Source: Rhinopithecus roxellana
Lineage: Eukaryota > Chordata > Mammalia > Primates > Cercopithecidae
Length of the DNA: 64,000 nt
Assembly: GCF_007565055.1 (NCBI RefSeq)
Contig: NC_044557.1
Location: forward strand, 80,549,019 to 80,613,018
Reading direction: 5' to 3'
Position numbers and translations under genes: made by a program. The stretch's first letter is position 1. Each line of letters begins with the position of its first letter. The notes under the pieces are model-generated. The model saw nothing but the letters and a program-made list of their open reading frames with translations, was not told the origin of the DNA and did no database searches. Shown piece after piece: positions 1 to 11,413 of the stretch.

Positions 1-69
1 ACCTCGTGATCTGTCTGCCTAGACCTCCCAAAGTGCTGGGGTTACAGGCATGAGCTACCGTGCCTGGCC
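1..69 (-). mobile_element. Alu, cut by the window edge
   Basis: This is the 5' end of an Alu SINE read on the minus strand. The text CAAAGTGCTGGGGTTACAGG followed by a ...GCCTGGCC end is the reverse complement of the Alu left-arm start. The rest of the element lies before the window. Confidence 0.93.
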
Positions 70-149
70 ATCTAATCTCTTTAACTTGAACCTTTAGGCA
101 CTCTAGAATCTAGGTCCCATCAACTTCTCTAACGACAGCAGTTTGGTGC

Positions 150-340
150 CTGAGCCCTGAAGAGTGATTGTGTAAATTTGAATCTTTGCTCTGTCAATAG
201 CTAGGTGTCATACATAAAATAAGAATAATAACACTACTTATTTAAAATGTTTGCTGAGATTAAATGAATAAATAGATATAAACTATACTTAAAACAGTGC
301 TCAACATAAGGTACAAGCTCAGTATGTTAAGTGTTTGCAT
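150..340 (+). mobile_element. MIR SINE
   Basis: The order of blocks fits MIR: TTTGAATCTTTGCTCTG, then AAAATAAGAATAATAACA, GAGATTAAATGAATA, and a tail like AACAGTGCTCAACATAAG. The copy is old and diverged, so its ends are approximate. Confidence 0.7.
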
Positions 341-398
341 GTGCTGATCTCTCAGGCTTCCCACCTCACCACCCAGTCCCTGGAATAACACCCATTCA

Positions 399-454
399 TT
401 TCTCAATTCACAGAGTAGATGGTACCATTTTTCTCAATTCACAGAGTAGATGGT
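399..454. repeat. Short tandem duplication, period 31
   Basis: The phrase CTCAATTCACAGAGTAGATG occurs twice at an offset of 31 bases with no difference within the repeated part. This looks like a replication-slippage duplication in unique DNA. Confidence 0.9.
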
Positions 455-543
455 CCCTCCACAACTCAGTTAAGTGATTATGCATGCCCTTTGACAATAC
501 TCTGGACTTTCGTGTATACTGTAGTATAGTTTCATCATATATT

Positions 544-593
544 TGTGTGTGTGTGTGTGCAACTGTGTGTATGTATGCATATATGTATATATG
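544..593. repeat. TG/TA microsatellite
   Basis: An uninterrupted (TG)8 tract is followed after a short gap by a second TGTGTGTATGTATG stretch and a TATG-rich tail. Confidence 0.95.
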
Positions 594-675
594 GACTTCT
601 GATTGTGCATTCTCTAAAAAATGAATGTTATTAAAGGATTTTAGTAGACAAATGATGGTATCTGCATATGTTTAA

Positions 676-1720
676 GAATCACTCTGAAAGTTGTATTGGA
701 AAGAGTTTCCATGGGAAACAAAATCCCTAAACCTGGCTCAACCTTTTAGAAAGGAGTTACAGAGGTCTAGGTGAGGAACTATGGAGATGTGGAGCATGTT
801 AGTAGTAATGTAATTGTGAGATACGGTTGGATACTGGGTAAATGTTGAAAGCGAAGCCACAGAATATTCTGATTGATTGAATGTGGTACGTAAGAAAAAT
901 AAAAGACTTGAAATCCATTTTAATTTTTTGTCCTGTGTATCTGGAAGGATAAGGTAGTTGTCTATTGAGAAAGATAAGACCGTGGTGGAATAGCTATTTG
1001 GAAAAGTAAACAGACTTAAGTTTTGGATTGCTGAATTTGGGACATATATTACACATCCCATTGGACATGATGGGTAGTCATTTGGTTATGCCAAGACTGA
1101 ATTTCCACAGAAAAGGAGCTGGGAGATTTAAATTTGGGAGTTGTCACCATATAGATGATCTTTAAAGCTATAAGACCAGATGAGAGTAATAGGGCCTGAA
1201 TGTAGGAGCAGAGAGAACTGATGTCCTAGCCTTGTAGATCTCCAACATGTGCGTGCTCAGGGAGCCAGACAATGATCTAACCAAAAAGATTATAATAAAG
1301 CAGTAAGCAACAGAGAAAGAAAACTAACAGCATACGGTGATCTGAAAGACAAGTGAAATGAATCTATTGAGAAAGAGACTTCTTTTACTTTCTTTTTAAG
1401 ATAGGAGAAATAGCAGGATGTTTATATGCTGATGAAATGACCCGGTAAACAGCAAAGATTAATAATGCCAGAATGGAAGGTGAGAATTGCTGTAGTGCTT
1501 CCCTTGAACAGGTAAGAGGGATTAAGATCTGACACACAAGTGGAATGACTGAATTTAGATAGGAGAATGAATAGTTCACCTCTGGTGTCAAACAGGAAGG
1601 CCAAATCTGGATGTGCAAGGCTGGTAGCTAGGAAGATGTGGTGGAGGAATTTGTGAAATTACTTCTATTAGTGTCTCAGTGAAATAGGAAGTAAGGCAAT
1701 CAGCCGAGCCTCAGTTTCCC
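676..1720 (-). mobile_element. L2 LINE, decayed reverse transcriptase region
   Basis: Read on the minus strand this segment runs through the C-terminal part of LINE-2 ORF2. The minus-strand frame at 738-1061 ends in HLDLCNSFLKG, close to the L2 reverse transcriptase block remembered as RLDYCNSLLTG. On the plus strand, landmarks of antisense L2 follow in the right order: ATCACTCTG near 677, AATTTGGGAGTTGTC near 1131, AAGATAGGAGAAATAGCAGG near 1398, and GTGAAATAGGAAGTAAGG near 1678. Frames are broken by indels and stops. The same family recurs at 22315, 23060, 37047, 47783 and 49130. Confidence 0.8.
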
Positions 1721-3884
1721 GATATGTAAAACTAGAGTGGTGGATGAAGCATATTTTTATGATTCTGCCAGTGGGTATTAATGGTGAAGCATACACTCAA
1801 AAAGATTCAAGAGCTATCAGCTCTGCATATTTGATTAGTAGGAAAGAGCTTAAGAAGCACAATTATTACTGTTAGAGTCTCAGAAAATGACAAATGTCCT
1901 AAGTTTTATTACATTTTGCTAGTGTGACACCCCCATAGTTCCTGGCACATTTATGATTTCTATAGGAACAAGTGCAGAAACTGTCTTGGAGATTGACACA
2001 GCCCATCTGTTTTAAAATAACTTGTGTTATAAAATGCCATATTTTCTCATAACATCCGCTTACACTGAAGCAGACAAAAAAGTTGGTATTATTAAGATAT
2101 TATCTTTTAAAATATTCACCTATGTAGGACTGTGATCTTTCTTTAAACACAACTAGTTTGATGGTAGATAATTGGTTAGTTCAGGTTTTCTCCCCAGTGC
2201 AGGATCACTAGTGATTGCCTAATGCTGCGTACCTCCTTTCCCTTTAATAATGAGTCTAAAATTAATTTCTAGTAACATAAAAATAAAGTGTTATGTCTGC
2301 TTCATGAGGATACGCTTTCTGTTCAAAATGTTGGTTTTCTTGACAGCAGCTCCAATTAGAGACTGAAGAAACTACAGAAAAATACAAGAGATTTTCAAAA
2401 ATTATGATACAGGTACAGCTTCTGAGTCAAAAGAAAAAAGTTGCTTTAGAATGTACTGGGTTTTTGTTGTTGTTGTTGTTGGAAGTTTGATATTCAGTAT
2501 TTTAATATTTCAGGTAAAAGAGTCTCATATCTTCTATGTAGATGAACTGCCTGCATTTCAACTTAAAGTAATGATGTGAACAATTTCACTTCATTACTTC
2601 CAGCTCTAGGTTCACAGTGTCTATGTTAATGCCTACCAATGAAACATGAAGAGAACAAAGGCTTCTAATTTGTATAATGGGCTTGAGTGAGATGATTGCT
2701 TTCACCTCATGGATGAACACATTAAGTGATTTTTAAAAATTGTTAGAACCCAGAAACATATGGTATGTCAACATCACATGCCACTCTCAAGCAAATATAC
2801 TGGAGAGAAGTGAAACTCTTTTCATCATACAGTGAGTATCTTGTCAAAATGCAGTTACTAGGAAAATTCATAGTTTCTATTTCAATAGGTCACAGATTTC
2901 TGCCACTGAGTCTCTTGTCATGTGAGTGTAAGAAAATAGTAAAGTTGAAATTTCTAGTCTTTCAAAACCAATTTGTGGTACTTTTACAAATAATATCAAT
3001 TGAATCTGTTCAGGTTAAATGCAACAACAAAGTATATGAAAAGATCTAAGTAGATCAAATGCCTGCAGTACAGTATAGTGGTACAGTGGTATCTATCGAT
3101 TCATACAATATAATCTGCTAAGGCATTTTATAAGTATTGGGTAAAGTTTCCAGTGACTTCAAAGCCTAGTGCTCACATGTATATTCTGGCAGATGAATAA
3201 AAAAAAATAGGTAATTGTCCATATTATCTACTGATTTCATTGTATGTGTTTTCCACAAGTACCAGTCAGCTATTTAAATGCACAGTACATCTGTCTTTGT
3301 TCCTTTTAATTATAATGTATGTTTTCCTTCATGAATTTGATATTGAAGCATGTATTGTGAATTACTTTAAACAGGAAGACCCAAGGTTTGCTGCAGATAA
3401 GATAATTTTATCCAGCACCTAAAACATGCAAGGGTATCTGGATACAACAAAATAAAATGAGACTTATTAGAAAGCTGCTCAATAAATTTCTTTCAAGTGA
3501 CCTTCAGACTAACCAGATTATGGTTATAAATATTTTCTTATTTGGATACATTTAGTAAACAAGGCTTAAATGTTTTTATACCACACTAAATAATTGTATT
3601 TTTAATGCAGACACACAAAAAATATATATAAAAAGGAAAGTTTATTTTAAGACCAGAGTTTTAAATTACATGGTTACAATGGATTCCTTTGGGTATGCCT
3701 ACCTAAAACAAATACTGTTCCTTAAATTCTTTAAGGAATAGCATTTGCTTCACTTTGAAACAGGCAATCTTGTAAGTTGCTGCCAGTGATATATGAATAA
3801 AAATACAAGTCAACATATCTGTATATAAATGAAAAATATTCAGTGAGTTTATCAAACTGTTTATACACTTGAGTCGTATAATCC
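1721..3884. other. No recognised feature
   Basis: AT-rich DNA in which I recognise no gene or named repeat. A short TTG run lies near 2463-2481 and a weak MIR-like phrase (CCTCAGTTTCCCGATATG) at about 1709. The small open frames at 2765-3049 and 3240-3422 have no recognisable domain or supporting context. Confidence 0.5.
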
Positions 3885-4035
3885 CTATTTCAGATTTATT
3901 GACTCATTTATTCAACCAATATTGATTTAGTGATTATCATTCTACATGGTTGGAGATAGGGAGTAGGAAGGAAACAGCTAAATTCTGGCCTCGTGGAGCT
4001 TACATAAAGGAAGACTGAAATAAGACACCACAATA
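3885..4035 (-). mobile_element. L2 LINE 3' end
   Basis: The plus strand reads ATTTATTCAACCAATATTG and later CTCGTGGAGCTTACAT, the reverse complement of the L2 3' terminal region (ATGTAAGCTCC... to ...AATATTTGTTGAATGAAT). Confidence 0.7.
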
Positions 4036-4163
4036 TTTAAATATCCAAGTTGTTTTAGATTGCAATGAACACAAACCAAAAGGCTAAGTTAGTATCGAAA
4101 TGGTAAGAAACACTAGCAAAACCATGAATCATCCTTTTGAGTACACGAATACGAAAAGTTAAT

Positions 4164-4215
4164 AGTTTGTTTAATCAGGGCATTTTACCAGTTTGTTTAA
4201 TCAGGGCATTTTACC
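4164..4215. repeat. Perfect 26-bp tandem duplication
   Basis: Two back-to-back identical 26-base units, 4164-4189 and 4190-4215, built on GTTTGTTTAATCAGGGCATT. Perfect identity in otherwise unique DNA suggests a recent slippage event. Confidence 0.95.
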
Positions 4216-4429
4216 ATTGTTAGTCCATGGGAATATCTGTTGCATCAGGCTTCCTTTTAAAATATGGTGTATTGTATAAAATATTTACAAAACTAAAAAA
4301 AGACTAATTTTGGTAAATGAGATTGATTAAAGAGAATACGTTCCATGGATTTGTTCATTTTCTTTTATATTTAGAATGGCGGTCATATTGGTAATTGTAA
4401 TATATCATCCACAAATGCTGTCCATATTT

Positions 4430-4665
4430 ATAATTGATCTCATGTATACTGTGCTCCTGATCTAGGCACTAGGGATTGAGGGATGAAATAGATAGATGTG
4501 GTCTCTGTTCCTACATACTCACATGCTAGTAGAGTAAGGCAATGAACGAAATAACAGAACCAACTAGAAAATACAACTTGTAATAATTGTTACAAGGAAA
4601 ATAAATTAGGATGATTGGAGACTACATGCATTTTAGAAGTAAATCGGTTTCAGATTTTGTGAGTG
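4430..4665 (-). mobile_element. L2 LINE 3' end
   Basis: Antisense L2 3' sequence: TGATCTAGGCACTAGGGATT corresponds to the L2 phrase for 'aggcactggggata', followed by GTCTCTGTTCCTACA and CTAGTAGAGTAAGGCAATGA in the expected order. Confidence 0.65.
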
Positions 4666-4710
4666 TGTGTGAATGATCTATGTTGAAGATTAGCCCACCC
4701 ATTTAAATTT

Positions 4711-5001
4711 TATTTTTATTTTGAGATGGAGTCTCACTCTGTCACCCAGGCTGGAGTGCAATGGTGAGATCTTGGCTCACTGCAAGCTCCACCTCCCAGA
4801 TTCAAGTGATTCCCCTGCCTCAGCCTCCCAAGTACCTATGACTACAGGCACACACTACAACACCTGGCTAATTTTTTGTATTTTAATAGAGACTGGGTTT
4901 CACCATGTTAGCCAGATGGTCTTGATCTCCTGACCTCGTGATCTGCCTGCCTCAGCCTCCCAAAGTGCTGGGATTACAGGCATGAGCCACCATGCCCAGC
5001 C
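4711..5001 (-). mobile_element. Alu, minus strand
   Basis: Near full-length Alu in reverse: GAGATGGAGTCTCACTCTGT at the left and CATGAGCCACCATGCCCAGC at the right. Target-site duplications of the form CCCAYTTAAATTTT flank it at about 4696-4710 and 5001-5015. The left flank is L2-like DNA. Confidence 0.95.
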
Positions 5002-5936
5002 CCACTTAAATTTTTATTCCTGCTTTAATTTTATTTTTAGTTCAGAGAACTCTAGTTTTCAGCTCTGCCAAGCGAAAAAATTAGAAGTCATCACTCCCAT
5101 CCTTACAAGAAGAAAAGCTGGACAAAATGAAAAATCACTGATCTTTCTGGGACCCAAGAAATCAAACTGCCACTTCAAAATCTGGAGGGACAAGTTTACC
5201 CTGATAGGTACACCAGAAAAAAACAATCCATGGAAGAGTAAAAGGCCAAGTTGGGTCTATTAAAATTAAAATTCTTCAACACTGTGAATGTCACTTTTCA
5301 GAAAATGAGAAGACAACTCAAATACTGGGAGAAATGTTTGCAAAAAGACTTGTATACAAAATATACAAAAAACTCTTACAATACAATATAGTAAACATCC
5401 AGCCCGGAGTAAAAAAATGAGCAAAGAATTTGAACAAACACTTCACCTAAGAAGATATACAGATGACAAATAAGCATATGAAAATATGCTTAACACTGCC
5501 ATTAGAAATGTGAACTTAAAAATTAGATACCACTATACATACACCTATCAGAATAATTAAGGTCTAAAACAAGTGAGTATACTAATTGCTGGTAAGAATG
5601 TGAAACAACAGATTCTCTCATTCAGTGCCATTGGGAATGCAAAATGGTACACCCACTTTGGAAGACAGGCAATTTCCTACCAAGCTGAATATAGTTTTAC
5701 CATACAATTTTGCAATTACAATCTTAGGTATTTATCCAACTGATTTGAAAGACTTATATTCACACAAAAGCTTGTGCGTAAATGTTTAGAGCAACTTTAT
5801 TTATAATCTCCAAAAATTGGGTATCCAAGATGTTCTGACTAGGTGAATGAATAAACAAATATCCTGACAGTGAAATATTATTCCATGATAAAAAAAGGAA
5901 TAAACTATCAAGCCACCGAAAAATATGGATACATTT

Positions 5937-6294
5937 TGTATTAGCTGTTCTCATGCTGCTAATAAATTCATAACCAAGACTGGGTAATTTATAAAAGAAA
6001 GAGGTTTAATTGACTCACAGATTCACATGGCTGAGGAGGTCTCACAATCATGGCAGAAGGCAAAGGAGAAGCAAAGTCACATATTACATGGCAGCAGGCA
6101 GGCAAGAGAGCTTGTGCAAGGGAACCCCCATTTATAAAACCATCAGATCTCATGAGACTTATTCACTACCATGAGAACAGTATGGGGAAAACTGCCCACA
6201 TGAGTCAATTATCTCCACCTGGCCCTGCCCTTGACATGTGGGGCTATTACAGTTCAAGGTTGGATTTCGGTGGAGACACAGCCAAGCCATATTA
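5937..6294 (-). mobile_element. MaLR solo LTR (MST type)
   Basis: Reverse complement of an MST/THE1-type LTR: TGCTGCTAATAAATTCATAA, ACTGGGTAATTTATAAA, CTCACAATCATGGCAGAAGG, and ACCATCAGATCTCATGAGAC are all in order. A 5-bp target-site duplication CATTT flanks it (5932-5936 and 6295-6299). No internal retroviral sequence is present, so it is a solo LTR. The open frame 6050-6313 is just antisense LTR. Confidence 0.92.
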
Positions 6295-6540
6295 CATTTT
6301 AAAAACATATTGATAAGTAAAAAAAAAAGCCAGTCTGAAAAGGGTACATAATGTGAGTCCACAGGAGACTCTGAAAAAGGCAAACTTAGAGATACAATTA
6401 AAACAACCAGTGGTTGCCAGGCATTCTGCAAGTGGGGAGAGCATCAGATATCAGGTGAAGCACAAGGGATTTTTTTTTAGGTCAGTTAAACCATTCTGAA
6501 TGGTAAGTCTATGCATTTGTCAAAACCCGTAGAACTTTAA

Positions 6541-6764
6541 CACGGTGAACCCCATCTCTACTAAAAATACAAAAAAAAAAAAAAAAAAAAAAAAAAGTGC
6601 AGGGCATGGTGGTGGGTGCCTGTAGTCTCAGCTGCTCGGAAGACTGAGGCAGGAGAATGGCATGAACCTGGGAGGCGGAGCTTGCAGTGAGCCGAGATCG
6701 TGCCACTGCACTCCAGCCTTGGCGACAGAGCAAGACTCCATCAAAAAAAAAAACACAAAAAAAC
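6541..6764 (+). mobile_element. AluY-like, 5'-truncated
   Basis: Begins at CACGGTGAACCCCATCTCTA, so roughly the first third is missing. Its central A-rich linker has expanded to about 26 A's. The right arm reads GAGAATGGCATGAACC and GCGGAGCTTGCAGTGAGCC, which is AluY-like. The target-site duplication TAGAACTTTAA is at 6530-6540 and 6766-6776, inside the L1 3' region. Confidence 0.93.
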
Positions 6765-6797
6765 ATAGAACTTTAAAGCACAAAGAGTGAATCTTGT

Positions 6798-7100
6798 GGT
6801 TTTTTTTTTTTTTTTTTTTGAGACGGAGTCTCGCTCTGTCGCCCAGGCTGGAGTGCAGTGGCCAGATCTCAGCTCACTGCAAGCTCAACCTCCCGGGTTG
6901 ACGCCATTCTCCTGCCTCAGCCTCCCGAGTAGCTGGGACTACAGGCGCCCGCCACCTCGCCTGGCTAGCTTTTTGTATTTTTTAGTAGAGACGGGGTTTC
7001 ACCGTGTTAGCCAGGATGGTCTCTATCTCCTGACCTCGTGATCCGCCCGTCTCGGCCTCCCAAAGTGCTGGGATTACAGGCTTGAGCCACCGCGCCCGGC
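6798..7100 (-). mobile_element. AluY of Old World monkey (AluYRa) type
   Basis: Full-length Alu in reverse with a clear target-site duplication AAAGAGTGAATCTTGT at 6782-6797 and 7101-7116. On its own strand it reads CTCAAGCCT, GAGACGGGCGG, AAAAAATAC, CTAGCCAGGCGAGGTGGCGG and GAGCTGAGATCTGGCCAC. I remember this combination as the cercopithecoid AluYRa haplotype; human AluY reads TTAGCCGGGCGTGGTGG and GAGCCGAGATCGCGCCAC at these sites. It is the least decayed repeat in the window. Confidence 0.93.
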
Positions 7101-8225
7101 AAAGAGTGAATCTTGTTGATGCAGATTTTAAAACATCATTTAGGAGATCATGGAATTCAAGAATAGTATGCAGAATGCAGAATGTCACAAAATTATTACA
7201 GATATATGAAATGACATCACTGAAGGTGATGATGGGAAAGGATCTAGATACCTCTGGAAATGAGAGGAATGTATAAGACCAAAGGCAAAGTAACTACTCT
7301 ACTCTAGCTAATAAAGTTGTGTCCTGATGGGGTATGAATTAAAAATTCTGGAAACACCACCTATTTATTCAGATCTTGGTTCCTAATAGCATTCTTAAGT
7401 AAAAAGAACCAGGGATCCTTGGTGACACAGCTGCTTCTAGGACTGGGGCAGGAAATGTGCAAGATAAGTCTGGAACATTTTATACTGAAAGAAGTGTTGA
7501 AAACTTTTTTTTTACATTGATGGGGCTATCTCACAGGGACACAGGAGCCTTCTGAAAGAGTTCCCAACAACCAAAGCTGCAAAACTTTGAGAAACAATGT
7601 CAACAAAATCGGATTATAACTTAAAGTATAAAATAAATACCCATACATTCATACTAAGATAAGAAAATAAAAAATAAGAGAGAGAATACACAAATAGCCC
7701 TAGTAGAAGAATTCAAAATAATTTACATAGATACCCTACCCTTAAAGAGGTGGAACATGACTCATTACTGCTTACGTGTGGGCTGCACATAGTGACTTCT
7801 TTTCAAATAATAAGCAATGGAAAGGGAGGGAAAGAATAACTCTGCCGTGAAGAAATCTCACAAGCACTACCTCAGCTAGGTGCTAGTGTGCACCTTTGAT
7901 GGGGCATGAAGAGAATGGCACTGTACATCTGTGGTTTTCCTCCCCACATCCCATAACTCCAGTGTGACCAAAAAAAAAAAAAAAAAAAAATTAAAACACA
8001 CCAGACAAATTCCAGTAGAGGGTGTCCTGTAAAATACCTGACTCCTTAAAGCTGTAAAGGTCATCAAAACCAAGGAAGTCTGAGTAACAGTCATAGCCAA
8101 GAGAAGCCCAGTGAGACATGACAAATAAATGTGATGTATCCGGCTTAGAATCCTGGAACAGAAGAAGGACATTTGGTAAAAACTAAGGAAATCACAATGA
8201 AATATGGTCTTCAGTTAATAACGAA

Positions 8226-8557
8226 AAAAAGAAAACTAAATGATTCTAGCTCCCTTTCAGCAAATTACTCTCTACCCTTCCTCATTACCAGAACATTCTG
8301 GGAACACAAATATCTGTATAATCACAGAGATCAGAACTCCCAGGAAATGGAGATTTCTCAGGAAACTGATCATTCTGCGGAGGATGAAATCTTAATAAAA
8401 TAGATTATCACATTCCCTACTTTTTCAAATAGCACAGACTCAGCCTGATTTATTTTTTTCTTGATGACTCAGGACTTTATGATAATTGTTGGGTAATTTC
8501 CAGGGATTTTCTTAGGGGTCATTATCCTAACTTCAAGTACTTGTAAGACAAAGGCAG

Positions 8558-8622
<65 letters not shown>

Positions 8623-9059
8623 ATCACTCTCTCCCCCTCTCTCTCTCTCTCTCTGTTTTTAAATAAAGCATTTACACATAAGCACAGGTGATATTCTCTT
8701 TGGTAAGCACTGAATTCAGTGTGATCCCTCTTGTGTTTGGCTTTGTATTGCCTCTCCTCACTCTGGGTGACTTTCTGTGGAACTATCTGGTCCGAACTGA
8801 GACTTCCTATGATGCCAGATCTTGTAACTGCCCCTCACCCCACTGTGTTGCAACTATGACAAAAGACACAGTATCTCTGACTTTTGGGTTATTACTATGG
8901 AAGCCTTGATAGCTTCCTGTCCTCATTTGTCATGGGAGGGATATCACTGATGACTTTATGCCAGCTACTTTTTTCTTTCTACCAGATCTTTCCAAGATAA
9001 CCATATGAGATTGTTTCTGCCGAAATACCATTTATAGGGAAAACATTTCTTGATGACTT
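8226..9059. other. No recognised feature apart from CT tract
   Basis: Outside the CT tract I see no recognisable repeat or gene. The small frame 8688-8909 has no known domain. Confidence 0.5.
8561..8654. repeat. (CT)n microsatellite, about 94 bp
   Basis: More than 30 CT dinucleotides, with a few interruptions (CTTTCT, ATCA, CCCCCT) near the 3' side. It is a pure polypyrimidine strand over most of its length. Confidence 0.98.
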
Positions 9060-9290
9060 TAAACAAAGTAATGCTCCTCTATATAACCCTTTACCCTGAT
9101 ATCTTTTTACAACACTTATTACCACTGGATTTACAAGCTTTTTTATTTACTTGCTTATTGTCTGTCTTTCCCGCTGAATGAAATTCATCAAAGTTGGGCC
9201 TCATACCATTCTTGTTTCCTGCTCTAGACTCTATGCTTATGACAGAGCACAATCAGATAACATTTGCTGAATATGTGATGATTGAACTTT
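9060..9290 (+). mobile_element. L2 LINE 3' end
   Basis: Sense L2 3' end: CACTTATTACCACTGGA, CTTGCTTATTGTCTGTCTTT, and ACATTTGCTGAATATGTGAT occur in the order expected of the L2 3' untranslated region. Confidence 0.7.
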
Positions 9291-11111
9291 CTAGGGTCAT
9301 GGTGTACCTTTGTGTTTTTGAATTTTTGGGGGGAAAGTCTCCTGGTTCTGCCTAATCAAATTCCTCTCCTCTCACAATAGATACAACAATTATCGATAAA
9401 TTTGACTTATTAAATAAACCCTGATTGAGGGCCTGTGATGGTCTCTGATGAAGAAGCACCTGAATTTTGTGTATGGAATTTATGACATCAATCTTGGCTA
9501 CCCAAAGTCCTTAAAAATTTCTTTGCCATGTTCTGAAGATAAGATGTGAACTTGCCAAATTTTTATGCTATGAATAAAAGAATAGCTAACAGTTACATTA
9601 ATTCAATCCCAAACAAAACATGCTCAGTACAGGAAGTATTCTTGAAGAAAAAAAATGTAATACAGCCCAAAGACAAATATATTCTTAAAAAAATTAAATG
9701 TTCTTTTTCTTAAAATCACATATCTATGTTCTCCTCTTTAAAAAGTAAAAAAAGAGAAGAATAGATTAATATTGACAAATGTCACTAATTTTATTTTCTT
9801 AAAACATTCTCAAATCATGAGTAATATGCTCATATCCACAGGAACCACAAGATAACAGATTTTTCCCCAGGCCACATTGCCCCTACAAAAATAATTTTAA
9901 CAGGCTAAACTGTCACTCAATTTAGAGTAGTGCAAAATGCATTATCCTTTTGGCAATAAGCAATTTTTTCATTAGTATCCAAGATTGATCATTGTAAACT
10001 TCCTTTATCTTTTTATGCACTACTGTTCCAATCAAGGTAGTATCACAAGGTCAAAATGAATATAAAACCCATCTTTATTCAAAATATATTAACAAAGACA
10101 GTAGGAACATTCTGTGCATAGCCCAACCGTCAAACACACCAAAATGTTAGAACTGCTTTAATTATGTGAGAGTACTGATTGTTCTTAACACAAATCAAAT
10201 GTGTAACAAAAGAAATAAAATAGTTTTAGCTTCTTCACACACCTACTTATCTCACAAAATTTATATCTTCACGGGGCTTGAACTCCTGGTTTTATGCCCT
10301 CTCTTGCTTGGCACTCTATGTATGGAAATTGTTTTTCTCAGAGCTTTTCCTTTTGGAAGGACCCTCCTTTGGCCATTGTCATAAATGTTACTCCATTATC
10401 ATGCAAATGGGTCATATAAACACTGAATGTTTCTTTAGCTGAATTCCTTCTAGTTCTATTGTCTCTTTCTACTTGTAATGGAAAAACAAGATTTTGAAAT
10501 AAATGAGTTCAGGCAACATCTTCTTTTACATCAGTGGCTCAGTCCCTCCTGTGGGGATCAAATGACCCAAGATGACAGTGTGCCTATTGGCTAATTACTT
10601 CCAGGAGCCAAGTACACACACTCAAATTCAAACCTTGGGTCTGATGAAGGATGTTCATAAGCACATCAATATTATAAGTTCCAGCTCATGCACCTAAGAA
10701 AAGTAGAAAATGAGAAGAAGTGGTCATACAGAAACGCAGAGTAACACAAAAATATGAAATGCACATAACTAAGGTTAGTATCTGTAGCAGAATAACACTA
10801 AGAGAGTTCGTTTGTATTCAGAATTTGTTGCCCACTCTCACAGAAGAGCACCCAAATCTATGCTCTGCTGCTGTGTTACCAAGAGGCAGCTGTCCAGTCA
10901 GGAACAAGGATTTGCAGGCTCTTGTCCCCACCTCACACCCCAGCATGCATCTAGGGGTGTCATGTCTCTAATGTTCACCAGCGGAATGTAAGCAGATGCA
11001 ATATGAATCTCTTTCACGTAAAAGGTTTTAAGAAGCAGGTGTACCTTTCTTTCATTCAATGTATACAAAAGATGATAAGGCCTAAGAGGTGATGGAATTA
11101 CAATAGGGATG
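9291..11111. other. No recognised feature
   Basis: About 1.8 kb of AT-rich DNA with no repeat family or gene I can name. The small frames at 10166-10384 and 10720-10971 have no known domain. Confidence 0.5.
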
Positions 11112-11413
11112 GCCGGCAGGGCATGGTGGCTCATGCCTGTAATCCCAGCACTTTGGGAGGCCACGGTAGGCGGATCACTTGAGGTCAGGAGTTCAAGACC
11201 AGTCTGGTCAACGTGGTGAAATCCCGTCTCTACTAAAAACACAAAAATTACCCGGGCATGGCGGTATGTGCCTGTAATCCCAGCTACTCAGGAGACTGAG
11301 GTGAGAGAATCGCTTGAATCAGGGAGGCAGAAGTTGCAGTGAGCCGAGATCTCACCACTACACTCCAGCCTGGGAGACAGAGGGAGACTCCATCTCAAAA
11401 AAAAAAAAAAAAA
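11112..11413 (+). mobile_element. Alu (AluS-like)
   Basis: Complete Alu from GGGCATGGTGGCTCATGCCT through an A18 tail. Target-site duplications ATAGGGATGG (11103-11112) and ATAGGAATGG (11414-11423) differ by one base. Confidence 0.95.

Larger units (their letters stand above)
5290..8225 (+). mobile_element. Old L1 (L1M type), interrupted
   Basis: A 5'-truncated L1 on the plus strand. It covers the end of ORF2 (AATGAGAAGACAACTCAAAT near 5304; CTCTCATTCAGTGCCATTGG near 5616) and a long 3' untranslated region (CAGTGGTTGCCAGG near 6410; CCAGGGATCCTTGGTGAC near 7409; AAGCTGTAAAGGTCATC near 8049). The coding part is full of stops. It is split by an LTR (5937-6294) and by two Alus (6541-6764 and 6798-7100). 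A run of about 20 A's near 7970 is internal and is not the L1 tail. Confidence 0.85.

Noticed and set aside
6050..6313. 87-codon frame and its antisense partner at 6159-6431
   Set aside because: Both are translations of the antisense MST LTR and of adjoining L1 3' UTR.
8561..8654. CRISPR-like regular repeat
   Set aside because: It is a simple dinucleotide tract with no spacers, in a primate genome. No CRISPR array exists in the window.
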